This document shows positions 25,151 through 37,068 of a DNA stretch of 64,000 bases, piece after piece. Position numbers and translations under genes: made by a program. The stretch comes from Chaetorhynchus papuensis (Eukaryota; Chordata; Aves; Passeriformes; Rhipiduridae): positions 248,001-312,000 of the forward strand of contig VWYX01000786.1 in NCBI GenBank assembly GCA_013396525.1. Direction: 5' to 3'. Numbering within the stretch: position 1 is the first letter of the stretch; each line of letters opens with the position of its first letter. Below the pieces are notes generated by a model. The model made no database searches. It saw only the letters and a list, made by a program, of their open reading frames with translations, and was not told the DNA's origin.

Positions 25151-28100
25151 GAGGCAACACGATTCAGCAGACACATACTGGACTAAACCTTGACAAAACA
25201 GAAATTTACAAAACATCTCCTGAGTAAAGACAGAAGGTCACACAATGTAGCCTAAGGAAAAGCAAACCTAATTAAATATATTCCAGAACACAAATAGAGC
25301 TGTGTAATTTATGGAAACAGACTATTTTCCTTACCCCTGTGGTCAAGAAATAACAAACTGCAAAATAGCTCATAGGGTTGTAAGTCGTGCTAATAAAGAC
25401 TGAATGGTGAAAAAAATACTTTTTAAAGGAAAGTAATAAGAACATTAATTGCTGAGGGAATCTGTTCTTGGAAACACAACGAGTAGCTTTCTAAGCATAA
25501 ATTTTTAAAAGGTTATATAAGCAGGTTTCAGAAATTATTAGCTTTGCCTTGGATGAGAATATAGATTAAATACATCATCCAACCTCATAGTTCTAAAATT
25601 CTTTTGTAACCAACTGCTATTTTCATCTTTTAACTGAACTTGCTGTTTAGTTTCAGATTTTAGTATGCATGAAAACATTTACCAATCAGCTGTGGCACTT
25701 GGGCTTTTCAATTTTTCACCTATTTGCCACTTAATCCAAATTTTGAGCTTTGGTCCTTCATTCTGGCAGCAAAGTGTGACAATTAAAGATTTAATCCATT
25801 AGACACCATAATTTCTGGTTTGCTTCCATAAGAAAGTATGGGGTCAGGGGCTTTCCCATATTTTTCACAAGCAACAAGGAACAGGGGGAGAGCTAAGTTT
25901 TTTGCATCCATTTTCTGCACTAATGAAGTAGTTCCAAAAAAAGACGGCATATTTCTACATGCTTCTCTTCTTACAGGTTTGAAACATAAAAATCTAAAGC
26001 AGAACTTATGAAAAGAATGCTATCTTACTCTTCAGTACAATATCTTGCACCAGTTTACTGTTTAGGAAACTTGTAATGTAATTAAATCAGTAAGTATGAA
26101 GAGAAAACGTTTTATAGTAGAATGCAATCAATCCCAAACAAGATTTTTATTCGAGTATTTCTAAGATTGTTGGAATAAATTCACTTGATAAGGGCTGTTC
26201 ACAGACTAAGGATTCACGCTTGGTGCATAAGAAACCAGAGGGGATTACGTGAAATCTATCTATTCCATCAGTGTCATTTCAGCAAGAAGGTTTTCCAAGG
26301 CTCTCTACAAGACTCTCTACAGAATATCTTCCAGAGTCTTCCCTTCCACTGTAATGAGAGGGACAAGACTCTCAGCATGCCTTTTACCAGCTCCCAGTCT
26401 CCATGCAGGGTCTCCAAACCTGTCTATACCAAGCTAATAAAATTGTCCAGGTGTCTGGTGTCCCCAGAAACAGGTTAAATGCTAAAGGAGATGCTGTGAT
26501 TGCCAGCCATGCAAAGGGTAATTTTATCACAAGCATGTCCTGCTTGATATATAATACTACCTACTAGGACTGTGTTTGTGCAATGGTTTAAGAGCTAAAT
26601 TATAGTTACCCACATCCTTCATATGCCTTGGCACAATTCATCCCGTTAAGGATCAGGCTGAGTGGTTTTTCACCCAACTGTTGTATCAGGTTTGCATTCA
26701 CCTTACTGCACTCTGAGCAGTGTAGGACACTCTCAATGGTTGGTTTCTTCATGTTGACGTCAGCAAAACCACTCTAAAACTTCACCTGATGACTTCTCCA
26801 AGCTTGCAAAAGCAGACAGAACTGAAGAAAATTGTGACTCATTCAGAATGCAGACAGAAGAGCTGTCAAATGTCGCTGGATCTATTGCAGTACATGTGCT
26901 AAAGCTCTGCGAAAAGAGTTGTGCAGGCCTTTAAGTTCTGCCTTCCCTTTCTACCTTTTCTAAGTAAAATAAACTGTAAATGAAATTCTAAAATAAAATT
27001 GTTTTACTCTCTCTTACTTTCCCTGTTTACATGCACACACAAACTGAGCAGAGACTTACGTCAATGCCGTCATGCAGGAGATTAATTTCCCCACTAAGAC
27101 TTTCCTGCTCAGACTGGAACACAGGAACTTGGCTTAAGAAGCTTCCCAGTGCTTTGCTTGTGCTTTTATGTTTTACTGTATCGTAAAAGTCCTAGTGAAA
27201 CTCAAGCAAAGAAGTGAAAATAACAAAAAAATTCAAATACCAATGTCTTATGGGAACATTAATATTCCTGATTAATTAAACTCTTCTCAAGAATGTGATC
27301 AGTGTCACAGCTGTATTTTATTGGATTCTACCTGCTACTATTAGGATTGTATACTCTGCATCTTCATTGAAGGGAGAGAGGCGGATGAGAAGGAAAGCAG
27401 GGGAGGGGAAATGAGAAGAAAGAAATTCCTTTGGGATATATGATGCTAAACTAGCACTGAGATACACAAGTCAAAACATGGCATTCTTTGGTTTTGAGCC
27501 AATGTAATATTATTATTGGCCACAGTTGATGGAATTTCAGTCTGTATTGGAAAACACAGTAATTGATGTGCCGTGTGTTTTCTAAATGTATACATATAAT
27601 GGCAACTATACACTGACAACAGAGCAACTACTGACTAAGCAGACTACTGCTCTTTAGGGTGCAAAAGGGTAATAAAATCCCCGGAACTTACTACAGATGG
27701 CCTGCATAAAATCAAGCAAAAGATAATTGCCAAATACTTTAAAGGGAATGATTAAAATATATGCCAGTATAACTGTTTGCTACAATACTTAAATATTGGG
27801 GGGAAAAAAAAAGTTTAGAAATCCAAAATTGTCCAGAAAGGAAAACATGACTGACTGTGCCCTATGTTAAGCATGGCTATTGGACAATGTCAAAATCATG
27901 ACCAAAAGAATTTTTCTGCTAAATTGCAGTTCCTCGTGGAAAATACATGAGCAATTAAAAGGAGTCTGCTAAAAGGAATTAGAAGATACATGGTAGACTG
28001 CATCAATTTTCTCAATATGCAGTAGTTCTCATCTGAATGTCTGGAACAAAGAGGCAAGAATCTATCATTAGCTACCTCTTCACTACAGTTTTTTCTTTGT

Positions 28101-30440
28101 AAGTCACATTCAAATCTGTGTAGGTGGCAGAGTTTGAAAACTTAATTTTTTGAATGTTTTTTCAATTTAGATTTTGAAAATATTTTGCACTGTCTTTCCT
28201 CATGGTCTCCAAGATCATGTATTTCATAGTTTTCTGAAACTTACTTCATTATAATTGGTTAAAACACCCTGGTGTATGCACAGTTATTGAGATTTGCTGG
28301 TTTTCATCATTAGATTTCTGGCGTCCAGTTTGACTGACACAGAAGCTGTCTGGAAGTATAAACCCAGGCTCTTAACTAAAAGATTAGCAGAATCTAAGAC
28401 ACGACTTGTTGCCGTGTCTTTTCTATCAGCTACTTGTTCTTTGGTCACCTTGCCATTGTGAAAAAAAAAAAAAAGATCACACAGCAAAAACTCCACAGGT
28501 GATTATAAATCATCTTCCAAAACTGTTTCATTGAAATAATAACACTAATAACAGATATTTGCTTTCTTAATGAGAAAATTTGCTTCTAAATAAGTTTCCC
28601 CACAGATGTCTTGAAATCTGACACCCATCATTTTTAAGCCTTACAAATAGTGATAAATGAAATTCTGAGTTCAGCTCTATCCTCAGATATGTAACAGGGC
28701 CATAGACAAAAAATGTCTTGTGCATGACTCAAAAATCTTTTATTCTAAGACAATAACATTTGGATCATTCTTATCTTCCCATTACAAAGATATTCACAAA
28801 ATGTAATGCATTCAGTAATGATCCATACTTTTTTTTCTTCCTATCTGGATTCTATTATGGCCTTTGCAATACACTTTATAATACCTCTTACTAAGATAAA
28901 AAAGACCCACAGGATCTTTTATTCTCCTTGTGCTATATTACCTACATTGTTTTCCTCCTTATAGCAGCTCGCTATCTCCTCAGCACCCCACAGACTGCTT
29001 CCCAAGTCTATTTATTGTGATGACATTCTTCCAAATGCACCAAGTATATGTGTACTCATACAGAAGACTAGCAGGAAGTTTATCTTTTCCAGCAAAACTT
29101 TACAGAGACTCAGAAGAAAACTCACCCTGTTATTTGGCAACAGCACCTCCAGAGGGGAAAAACAGCAAGCAAAGGAGAAATGTAGAATTTTATATATCAA
29201 ATAGTTTTCTCTCTCCCCACCCTGTAAAGTTAATTCTTAGGATGACCAAATTATGTAAAACAAGGCCCTCCTGCTAATTGTGGTCTAGGCATGAGAAAAC
29301 TCTGAAAGTGTTTCAAATGCACTGGTAAGGATCCTTAAGAAGGGTTCACTAGTGTGTTCGTGTACAGAACTCCTTGGGATAAATATTGACTGTCAGTTAA
29401 TCTACAGTGAATTTGTCAGTATATCACTTATTTAGTCAAGAAATTTTAAAAATAGAAATGGTGTTTAAAAGCAGTTCAGTGCTCACACTTTTTATCAAGG
29501 GTCAAAAGTTTGTCAGAAATATAAAGCGAAAAGAACCTGACTAGAGAATGTGAAACACACCAAACATTACAGTTTATAAACAAGGAATGACTCATGATTT
29601 CCTACAAAGTGTCTGCCTAGGCTTTTTTCACTTTCCCCTCTTCATGGAAATACATCCTTTTTATTCATGCATTTAAAATCCCATTTCAGAAAAATTAATT
29701 TCAAAACTTTACTAGAGACACAAGCCAAAACAAAAATTGAATATGCATTCATTTTATATCATAATCTCTCTGAACGCAAGGCTGAGGCAGACTAATTTTG
29801 CTAGTTAAATTCTCCAAGATGTTTGAATGTGGGTACAATGTAGTTGGGTTCATTATCCATGCAATTATTTTCTATATAAATTTAGCATACATGTAATGGG
29901 CTATGCTCCCAGCCCCAGAGAATGAGCTGTTTTGATTATGTACTAAAAGGAAAAAGTACTTGCCAGGGCATTGTTAAACTCCTTATATAGGGTCTGTGTC
30001 TACCTAGACCAAAGAATGAGTTACTATTTTTCATACTAAATCTTAAAATTGAACTAAAAGCAACAAAGAACAGAATTTTTAACATAATCTGTGCATCGAT
30101 ATCTTTCATGGAACTATTAAACTTCTTGTGAGTTACTCCTGAATGGTAAGTTGCACCCCAATATTCAGTAAGAAAAGGTTTTCCAGTGTCTAAAAATATC
30201 TTGACAACAGCTGGAAAATAATTTTAATAAGATATACCACTGTATAATACTTTATGTTATGTAAACTGAAGACTGGGTGTATTTCTCTCCTTCCAAATGG
30301 TGTCAATTTTCTAGCTCTTCTTAGAATTTTATCATTCAATTCCACTCATCCCCTAGTGGAAAGATGAACTGATTTTCTTCACACTCCATCTCAGCTTTTT
30401 CTCCGAAACCTATTAAAAAACATGCTAAGTTGTGTTACTT
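25151..30440 (-). other. PDE1A: Intron after PDE1A exon 1A, no recognised elements
   Basis: AT-rich. A GTGAGT donor-like site on the minus strand near 29130 lies in a frame (29012-29200) with no family resemblance. An A run at 28460-28474 is low complexity. Confidence 0.6.
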
Positions 30441-30750
30441 GTTCTCTTCTGAACTATGTTATGTGGGTACCTTCTGACTACAAGAATATACCATCAAACA
30501 GGCATTTCAACCTAACCACTGAAACACAATTCAGATGAAAATCATTAATGCTGAGATGCAAGGCTCTTCTGTTGTTTCCCAGGAACTTCAAGGTTCCCCT
30601 CAGTCAGCACACTGAAATATTGTGCACTTCCATGATTTACGTTTTACAAATTCTCATGACAAAATCAAAAGCTGTCATTGCACTGTGCAATACAGTGGTC
30701 ATTTTGACAATAATTTCTTCTTTGGCAAGTACATTTCACACCAGTATTTG
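30441..30750. repeat. Unidentified ~310 bp direct repeat, copy 1
   Basis: This matches 36762-37068 in the same orientation at roughly 85-90% identity by eye, with small indels. Long exact blocks are shared, such as ccatgatttacgttttacaa and gcactgtgcaatacagtggt. The similarity stops sharply on both sides. Both copies carry an open frame starting MLRC and containing SMIYVLQILMTKSK. I do not recognise the family. It may be a dispersed transposable element, an LTR pair with a lost interior, or a local duplication. The strand of the element is unknown. Confidence 0.9.
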
Positions 30751-31387
30751 TTTTCTTTCTTCTACCTATTACATTTTGACATTAGTAATTAATTTTTATG
30801 AGTAATGAAATCAGCTCTCCTCTAATATTTAATATTTTCCTGTTAATATAAAATACATATTCTCAACAGCTTTTGAATACCACTGCCATAAGCACAGTAA
30901 GTCTCCTTTGTTATACAGATTATTGTCAAGCAGCAATAATGAGACTAACTTGAAATTAATTATATAAATAGCCATGCAGCAGATTTTTAATTATCTTATT
31001 GCAGAATTGATAAATAAGCAGGGAGGTCCATACATTGATTAAAGTTATCTGCTGCTATCCTGACAAAACAAGCTAGAACTGGAATTATTTTGCCCAAAAT
31101 AACCCCATCCTATCCAGTCAAACAGTATGAAATAGATACTACCACACGTATCACAAACTGATGTTTTCACTGAAGCCCAGTAGGGATGCCATGGGGAATG
31201 TCAAGCATTCAGTGGCTCTGCTATTTTCAGAGTATTTTTTCCACTGCTCTTTTGAATCTTCAGACCAGATCACTTGGTACAAGAGGTAAAGGTGTGCATA
31301 TAGAAAAAACAATATAAGACATACTGGTGATGTAAGCAGCCCCAAGAAGTCGCGATGGCTGCAACTGAGCACACGTAACACCATCAA

Positions 31388-32135
31388 TTCATGGAATAAC
31401 CATGGAACTGTTGAGGTGGGAAAAGACCTTTAAGATCATAGAGTCAACCTGTAAACTTAACACTGCCAGGTCTACTATTAAACAATGCCCATAAACACTA
31501 CATCTTCATGTCTTTTAAATTCCTCCAGGGATGGTGATTCCACCACTTCTCTGGGCAGAGTATTCAAAAGCTTGATAACTCCTTCAGTAAAGAAACTTTC
31601 CCTAATTCAATCTAAACCACCCCTCAAACAACTTGAGGCCATTTCATCTCATTAAGTACTAGGCTTGTTACCTGGGAGGAGAGATCAAAACCAGCCTCAC
31701 TCTCACAACCTCCTTTCAGGCAATTGTGAGAGTGATAAAGTCTCTCCTGAGCCTCCTTTTCTCCAGGCTAAACACCCCCATGTCCCTCAGCTGTTCTTCA
31801 TCAGACTCATTCTCCAGACCCTTCACCAGCTCCATTGCCCTTCTCTGGACTCTCTCCCACACCTCAACATCTTCCTTGTAGTGAGGGGCCCAAAACCGAA
31901 CTCAGTACTTGAGATGCGACCTCACCCGCGCTGAGTACAGGGGTACGATCACTGCCCTGGTCCTGCTGGCCACATTATTCCTGATATGGGCAAGGATGCC
32001 ACTGGCCTTCTCAGCCACCTGGGCATACACTGGCTCATCTTCATCTACTGCCAGCAAGCAGCCCCAGGTCCTTTTCCACTGGGCAGCTTTCCAGCCGCTC
32101 TACTCCCAGTCTGTAGTGCTGCCTGGAGTTGTAAT
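31388..32135 (-). mobile_element. CR1 LINE, 5'-truncated
   Basis: The plus strand is the reverse complement of a CR1 3' region over about 750 bp. It includes aaaagacctttaagatcata, ccagggatggtgattccacc, acttctctgggcag, ctcctgagcctccttttctccaggctaaac, ttctctggactctctcc and gggcccaaaaccgaactcag. The last part corresponds to the ORF2 C-terminal coding region. A stop-ridden state and truncation make it inactive. Three small plus-strand open frames inside it are shadows. Confidence 0.95.
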
Positions 32136-35100
32136 TGTAATTCATTAACATTAATTGACACAGTTTAACAGAATTTGATTAATTCAGTATTTCCCACCAT
32201 GAATTGCAGAAGTGTCATCTTGGACATTTTGAAAAACAGACCACCTTTCATTCACATTGGAGAGAGGTTGTTGTAACATTGGTCCCACTGATGTCAGTAG
32301 CGTTCACTATGACTAACTCACTGTGAGTGTGATCCTCAAAGAGCAGATGGAGCAATATTCATTCAATTTGTTGTATGTGGTAAATCATGCTCCCAATGAA
32401 CAGACCTATGAAGTTATGACCAGTCTTGACTAATCAGGACATCTGCAGCAGAAAATAAAACGTGCAATTTGAGATAGACTTTAGAAGAAAATATTTCTAT
32501 TTCTTTAAAGAAACAGGTTTTGGAGATCCTGAAGTAAAGCTATGGGAAAACACACTTTCCACTGAATTTTAAACCTTTTCATGCCCAAGAGGCCTGAATT
32601 TGGGTATTACCTGTCAGATACGCTTCCAGATATATTATCAAAGCTTACTACAGTTTTCCAAGTGAGGAATTACACTCTTTGGAGTAACAGCAATATCTGC
32701 CATGATGATGGTAAACATCTCTCCAAATAGCCTGATGGCAGCCCTAGTACAGCTCAGAAACCCAAATGTTAGAGAAGAGCCCTGAGCAGGGCACTTAGCA
32801 CAGGATCTTCTCCAAGCCTTAGACTGAGATAACCAGGCATGGGTCAAACCAACCCTTTGGTGGCCGATGCTCCCCTGCCAGCACCCTGTGCCTCACTGCA
32901 AATGGTGCAGACTGAGCTTGCACCCTTTTCCCTGACACTACTCTTCAATTTCTTGAGGCTCATTGCTTGAACTTCTTGTGTTCAGTTAATTCTTGTGTTC
33001 AGATTGAGACAGCTGCTCCTATTCCACAGTTTTATTTGAAGTAACCCACAATATTTATTGCGAGGCACTATAGTACATTAAAGACTTTAAATTCAATGAC
33101 ACAGAATGACTCTGGTTTGGTTCAGTGAAGTGACTCTACTCTAAAGAGACATATATATAATCAATAAAGTATTTAACAATGGTGAGCACTTAAGTAGCAC
33201 GTAAAATAAAATGAGGTTATTATAATTAATGACTGTATGACAGGTGCTAAAATATAACTGTTCATTTAGCAGCGTTTTTTAAAGAGTGAGGCACTTATGA
33301 ATCTTAAAGAGTGAGGTTTTTACCCTGATTCTATAGAGCCAAGCATCTGTGCCCACATGACATTTGTCAGTAAAATTTCAAATACAAATTTTTTCACTTG
33401 GAGCAATGAAATTTAATTATCCCTTTATCCAGATTAGTTATATGAATTCTTCCATTATACTCTTCGACCTTTAGAAAATTATTCTTTTAGTGATATGGTA
33501 TGGACCAGCTCATATACCACAGTTAAGAAAAACATTTCACAAAAACGTATAGCCTAAGGAAAATGTCATGGGCTACTCAGGTCAATTCTGCTAAGGCTGT
33601 TAGGTGTGATCATTTTTAGAAAAGAAAACACAGGGAACACCAAGGAAATGCCAGGAACATGTCTATATAAAACCATGTTGTTTTCCATTTCTGATAATAT
33701 CTGTCTTTCATATCCCTGTGGAAATCACTGGTTTTGTGATTTGGATTTTTCTGGTTTGGGGAACCATATCTTCAGGGGGGATTCATGGAGCATTCAGTTA
33801 CTGTGCTGTGCAGAAGCTCATGTTACGTAGCCATGGAGGAATAGTGATCAGGGATAATGATGAATTAAGCTTCCAAGTGGCTCAGGGTATCAAAAGCAAG
33901 AAACATGACTGCAGGAAGGGAGCCACTGAAAACTCACAGAGACCTGCAGCTTTTTTGAAACACCAGGAATAATTGCCGATTTAAATAATGCTTCATTGGT
34001 CTCTTCCAGCAATGGCTGCCAGCCATGAGGAAATAAGACAGAAAGTATGTTTAATTCTTAGAATAACTGGTTCTGAGGCACTTCACACCTCAGCATTTTT
34101 CTGTTAGATCAAGTAATGACACTAGCTATGTAACTGTATTTGCAGATGCTGAAGAAAATTGCATTCCATCTGAAACTGAAAATTTCAAAACTGCAAACAC
34201 ATATTCTTGAAAGGAATAAGAAGGGGAAGACCCAATCACTCATTAACACAAACCTGCAGTCCAGCTCCCTGAAAACAAAAATAAAACCAAACAAAATACG
34301 ATGATGATCTGGGACAAGTATCCCAGAATGATATGACTGAAAGACTGTATTTGCTCTTCACAAGTTTGATTTCCAAATGAAGAACATTTTGCATTTCAGG
34401 TTGACATTGTAAACACTAAAAAAGGTACAAAACCTTTCAAGAACAGCACTGTGATAGACATGTGAAGCTCAAAATGGGATACAAAAATAGTGCTTTGCAA
34501 GCAAGAGAAATAATGCAAGCCAAGACAATGATCAACATTTGGAAAGAGATGCATAAACTGCAGAAGTCAGATCTCTATGTCAGTTTTCACAAGTGCTAGC
34601 AGAGGTTATATCTCCCAGCACGGTATTTTACTTGTTTTCATAACAGCAGGACACTTCACTATTGTTCAAGTTTGTGATAACCTCCCAGATCCTTTTCTAT
34701 GGTATTGCAATGCAGCTGGTTTAACCCCATCATATGTTTGCAGAGCTGATTACTATCATAAATGTAGCAAAGGTCGGGCAAGTTTACTGCATTTTAGGAC
34801 AAGTGTCATTTTGAATTCTAATTTGTCTCTCCTTGTATTTGCAGGTCTTGCTATAAGTTAATATTGTTCCAAATGAAAGAACAGAAATGCATCTGTGTCA
34901 GAGGTCTTCAGAGCTGTGGAAACACCTTTGTATTCTGACAAAAAACCTTTGGTAATTCTTTGCCAAATATACTTTACAGCCAGTGTATTATTCTTAGAAA
35001 GTTGCTACGAGCCCTAAAAGCAATTACATGGATATGTTTCTCAAGAATCAGAGAACAAAAGAGGTGATGAAGCAAGTCATTCAGTGACCACAGCCGGGGA

Positions 35101-35620
35101 AAAACTATGTCCGAAAGGCAAAGCCACCACACAGCAAACAGATAACAGTTGCACTCTGATTTCAACCAACTAGTATCAGAAGCATACCTTCAAATTTGCA
35201 GGAAAATATTCTTCTATTGGCAATTATTTTAAGGAATGATCGTCCCTTGGACTCTATCTAAATTGATGTTGACAAATAAAATTTAAATATAAATTGGATA
35301 TTTCCCTAACTACAAAGCCACCTTGGTAACTACACACATCATGAGGGGTAAGTACATAATCCCCACAGTTTTTCTTACATTAATCTAAAGTTACAACATT
35401 GAAGTGACATCTGAATGCATACTAGGCAGCTTCAATATTAACTTACAGAGATTTAGCTTGTTATTGCTAATACTGTGCAAAGCCTTGCACACTTATGCCA
35501 TATTGGTGGTGGAAGCCGATCACTTCACAGAATGTCCTTTGTTACGTGAAGTGAGTGGCATTTAAAGTAGATTAATGGCAAAAATAACCTGGTTATTTTT
35601 CCTTTTTATACAAATGTAAA
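32136..35620 (-). other. PDE1A: Intron between the CR1 and MIR-like copies, unresolved
   Basis: This is part of the 6 kb interval between the two unidentified direct repeats. I looked for retroviral or transposase motifs (for example a YXDD-type polymerase box) and saw none. Overlapping plus frames at 33606-33972 are not recognised. Confidence 0.55.
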
Positions 35621-35805
35621 CAGCGTGGCCTGACAGATTGGGTCACGACCTAAGAGCCCTGAGCTTTTATGAGTCCATTGACTGATCTTGGACAGGTCAC
35701 TTTCAACTCAGGCTGCCTCAGTTCATCACTGAGAGCAGTTGACATTTTTTCCCTTCAAAAGCTGTTTCACTTTATGGACTAAAGGTCTTTGCAAGCAGTA
35801 GGTAT
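35621..35805 (+). mobile_element. MIR-like (CORE) SINE fragment
   Basis: The segment shows the MIR order: a gtggcctgacagattg 5' part, ccctgagctttta, then ttggacaggtcactttcaac and ggctgcctcagttcatc (compare MIR ttgggcaagtcacttaacc...tgcctcagtttcc). The tail aaaggtctttgcaagcag resembles the 3' part of amniote MIR-type elements. It is an old fossil; ends are approximate. Confidence 0.6.
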
Positions 35806-36761
35806 GCTTTCTACATTTGTTTCTTTTCCTGTATCAAGCAAACTTTCATTTCAGTGACTTGGTAACAACAACAGTTTCTTCTAAAACCCCTTTCCTATGC
35901 AGTCATATCTAGTAGTATCTTTTTTTTGTCCCTGTTATATAGCAGGTGCCCTAGTTTCAAAAAGATTTTGTTAATTTGTGGATATGTAATTCACTATTTC
36001 TTACTAGCACTTGCCACACATTCAGTATGGTACAAGCTTTAAGGAACTGCTTTAAAGTGACAAAAAGTAAATATCTACTGGTTCTCAAGATTTCTGCCTT
36101 GTTACAAAACCATACTTCCTATTTGGAATACTGCAGTGATTTCCTGCTGGTACTTTGATCCAAGAATATCATGAGCTGTGCAGGTGGTTTCTGTCACACT
36201 GTCATTCATATTTTTGACAGATTTTGAGTCTGCATAATATTCCCTGATAAACTTCTTAATGTTATCTGTGCCAAGAAAGGAAAACTTACGTTCTGACAGC
36301 TTGCTGACAAACCCTATTGACAATATCAGACACTTGCTCTGTCAGTAATGCAAATAAACCTTCAAATCACAGTGAGAAATACTGAAGAACCTTGAAAAAT
36401 GCCACTATACTTGACCAGTCTGACTCTCTAAACCATAGGGATACATGTAATTTGTTGCATATACATAATCTTAGTTTTAACTAAAAAACATCTGTAGTCC
36501 AATCTGGAGTTAGCAAACCTACTTACCCATTTTCATCAGCACAACACAATCTTTCAAGTTAAGCAACATTATGATGCAAGAACAGTTGCAGACACAAAAC
36601 TAAAGCAGGTTATCCTGTCTCAGCTTCCTGAAGGATTCTTCACTGGTATCTTTTACTGAGGGAAGAGTAAGAAGAAAGAGTACTTGTATTTCCCAAGCCA
36701 GCTTCATACAGGTTTCCTGAAGTAGTCAAAGATGACAGTTCTGGACTCTAAAGATTATGTT

Positions 36762-37068
36762 GTTCTGATTCTGAACTATGTTCATGGGTACCTTCTGACT
36801 ATGATCATATACCATCAACTGGGCATTTGAACCAAACCACTGAAACACAATTCAGATGAAAATCATTAGTGCTAAGATGCGAGACTCTTCTGTTGCATCC
36901 CAGGAGTTTCGAGGTTCCCCTTAATCAGCACACTGAAATACTGTGCATTTCCATGATTTACGTTTTACAAATTCTCATGACAAAATCAAAAGTTGCCATT
37001 GCACTGTGCAATACAGTGGTCATTTTGACATTAATTTCTTGGACAAATACATCTCACAGCAGTATTTG
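36762..37068. repeat. Unidentified ~310 bp direct repeat, copy 2
   Basis: This is the partner of 30441-30750, lying 6.3 kb away and on the same strand. Relative to copy 1 it has about 35 substitutions and a 3-bp deletion near 37041. Flanks differ from those of copy 1 beyond about 20 bp. The open frame 36869-37072 corresponds to the one in copy 1 over its shared part but has a different C-terminus. No hallmark of a known family is visible. Confidence 0.9.

Noticed and set aside
30751..36761. Endogenous retrovirus interior between the two direct repeats
   Set aside because: I saw no polymerase-type motif or long decayed frames in the interval, and the copies' ends do not clearly show LTR termini. 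The LTR-pair idea is kept only as one possibility.
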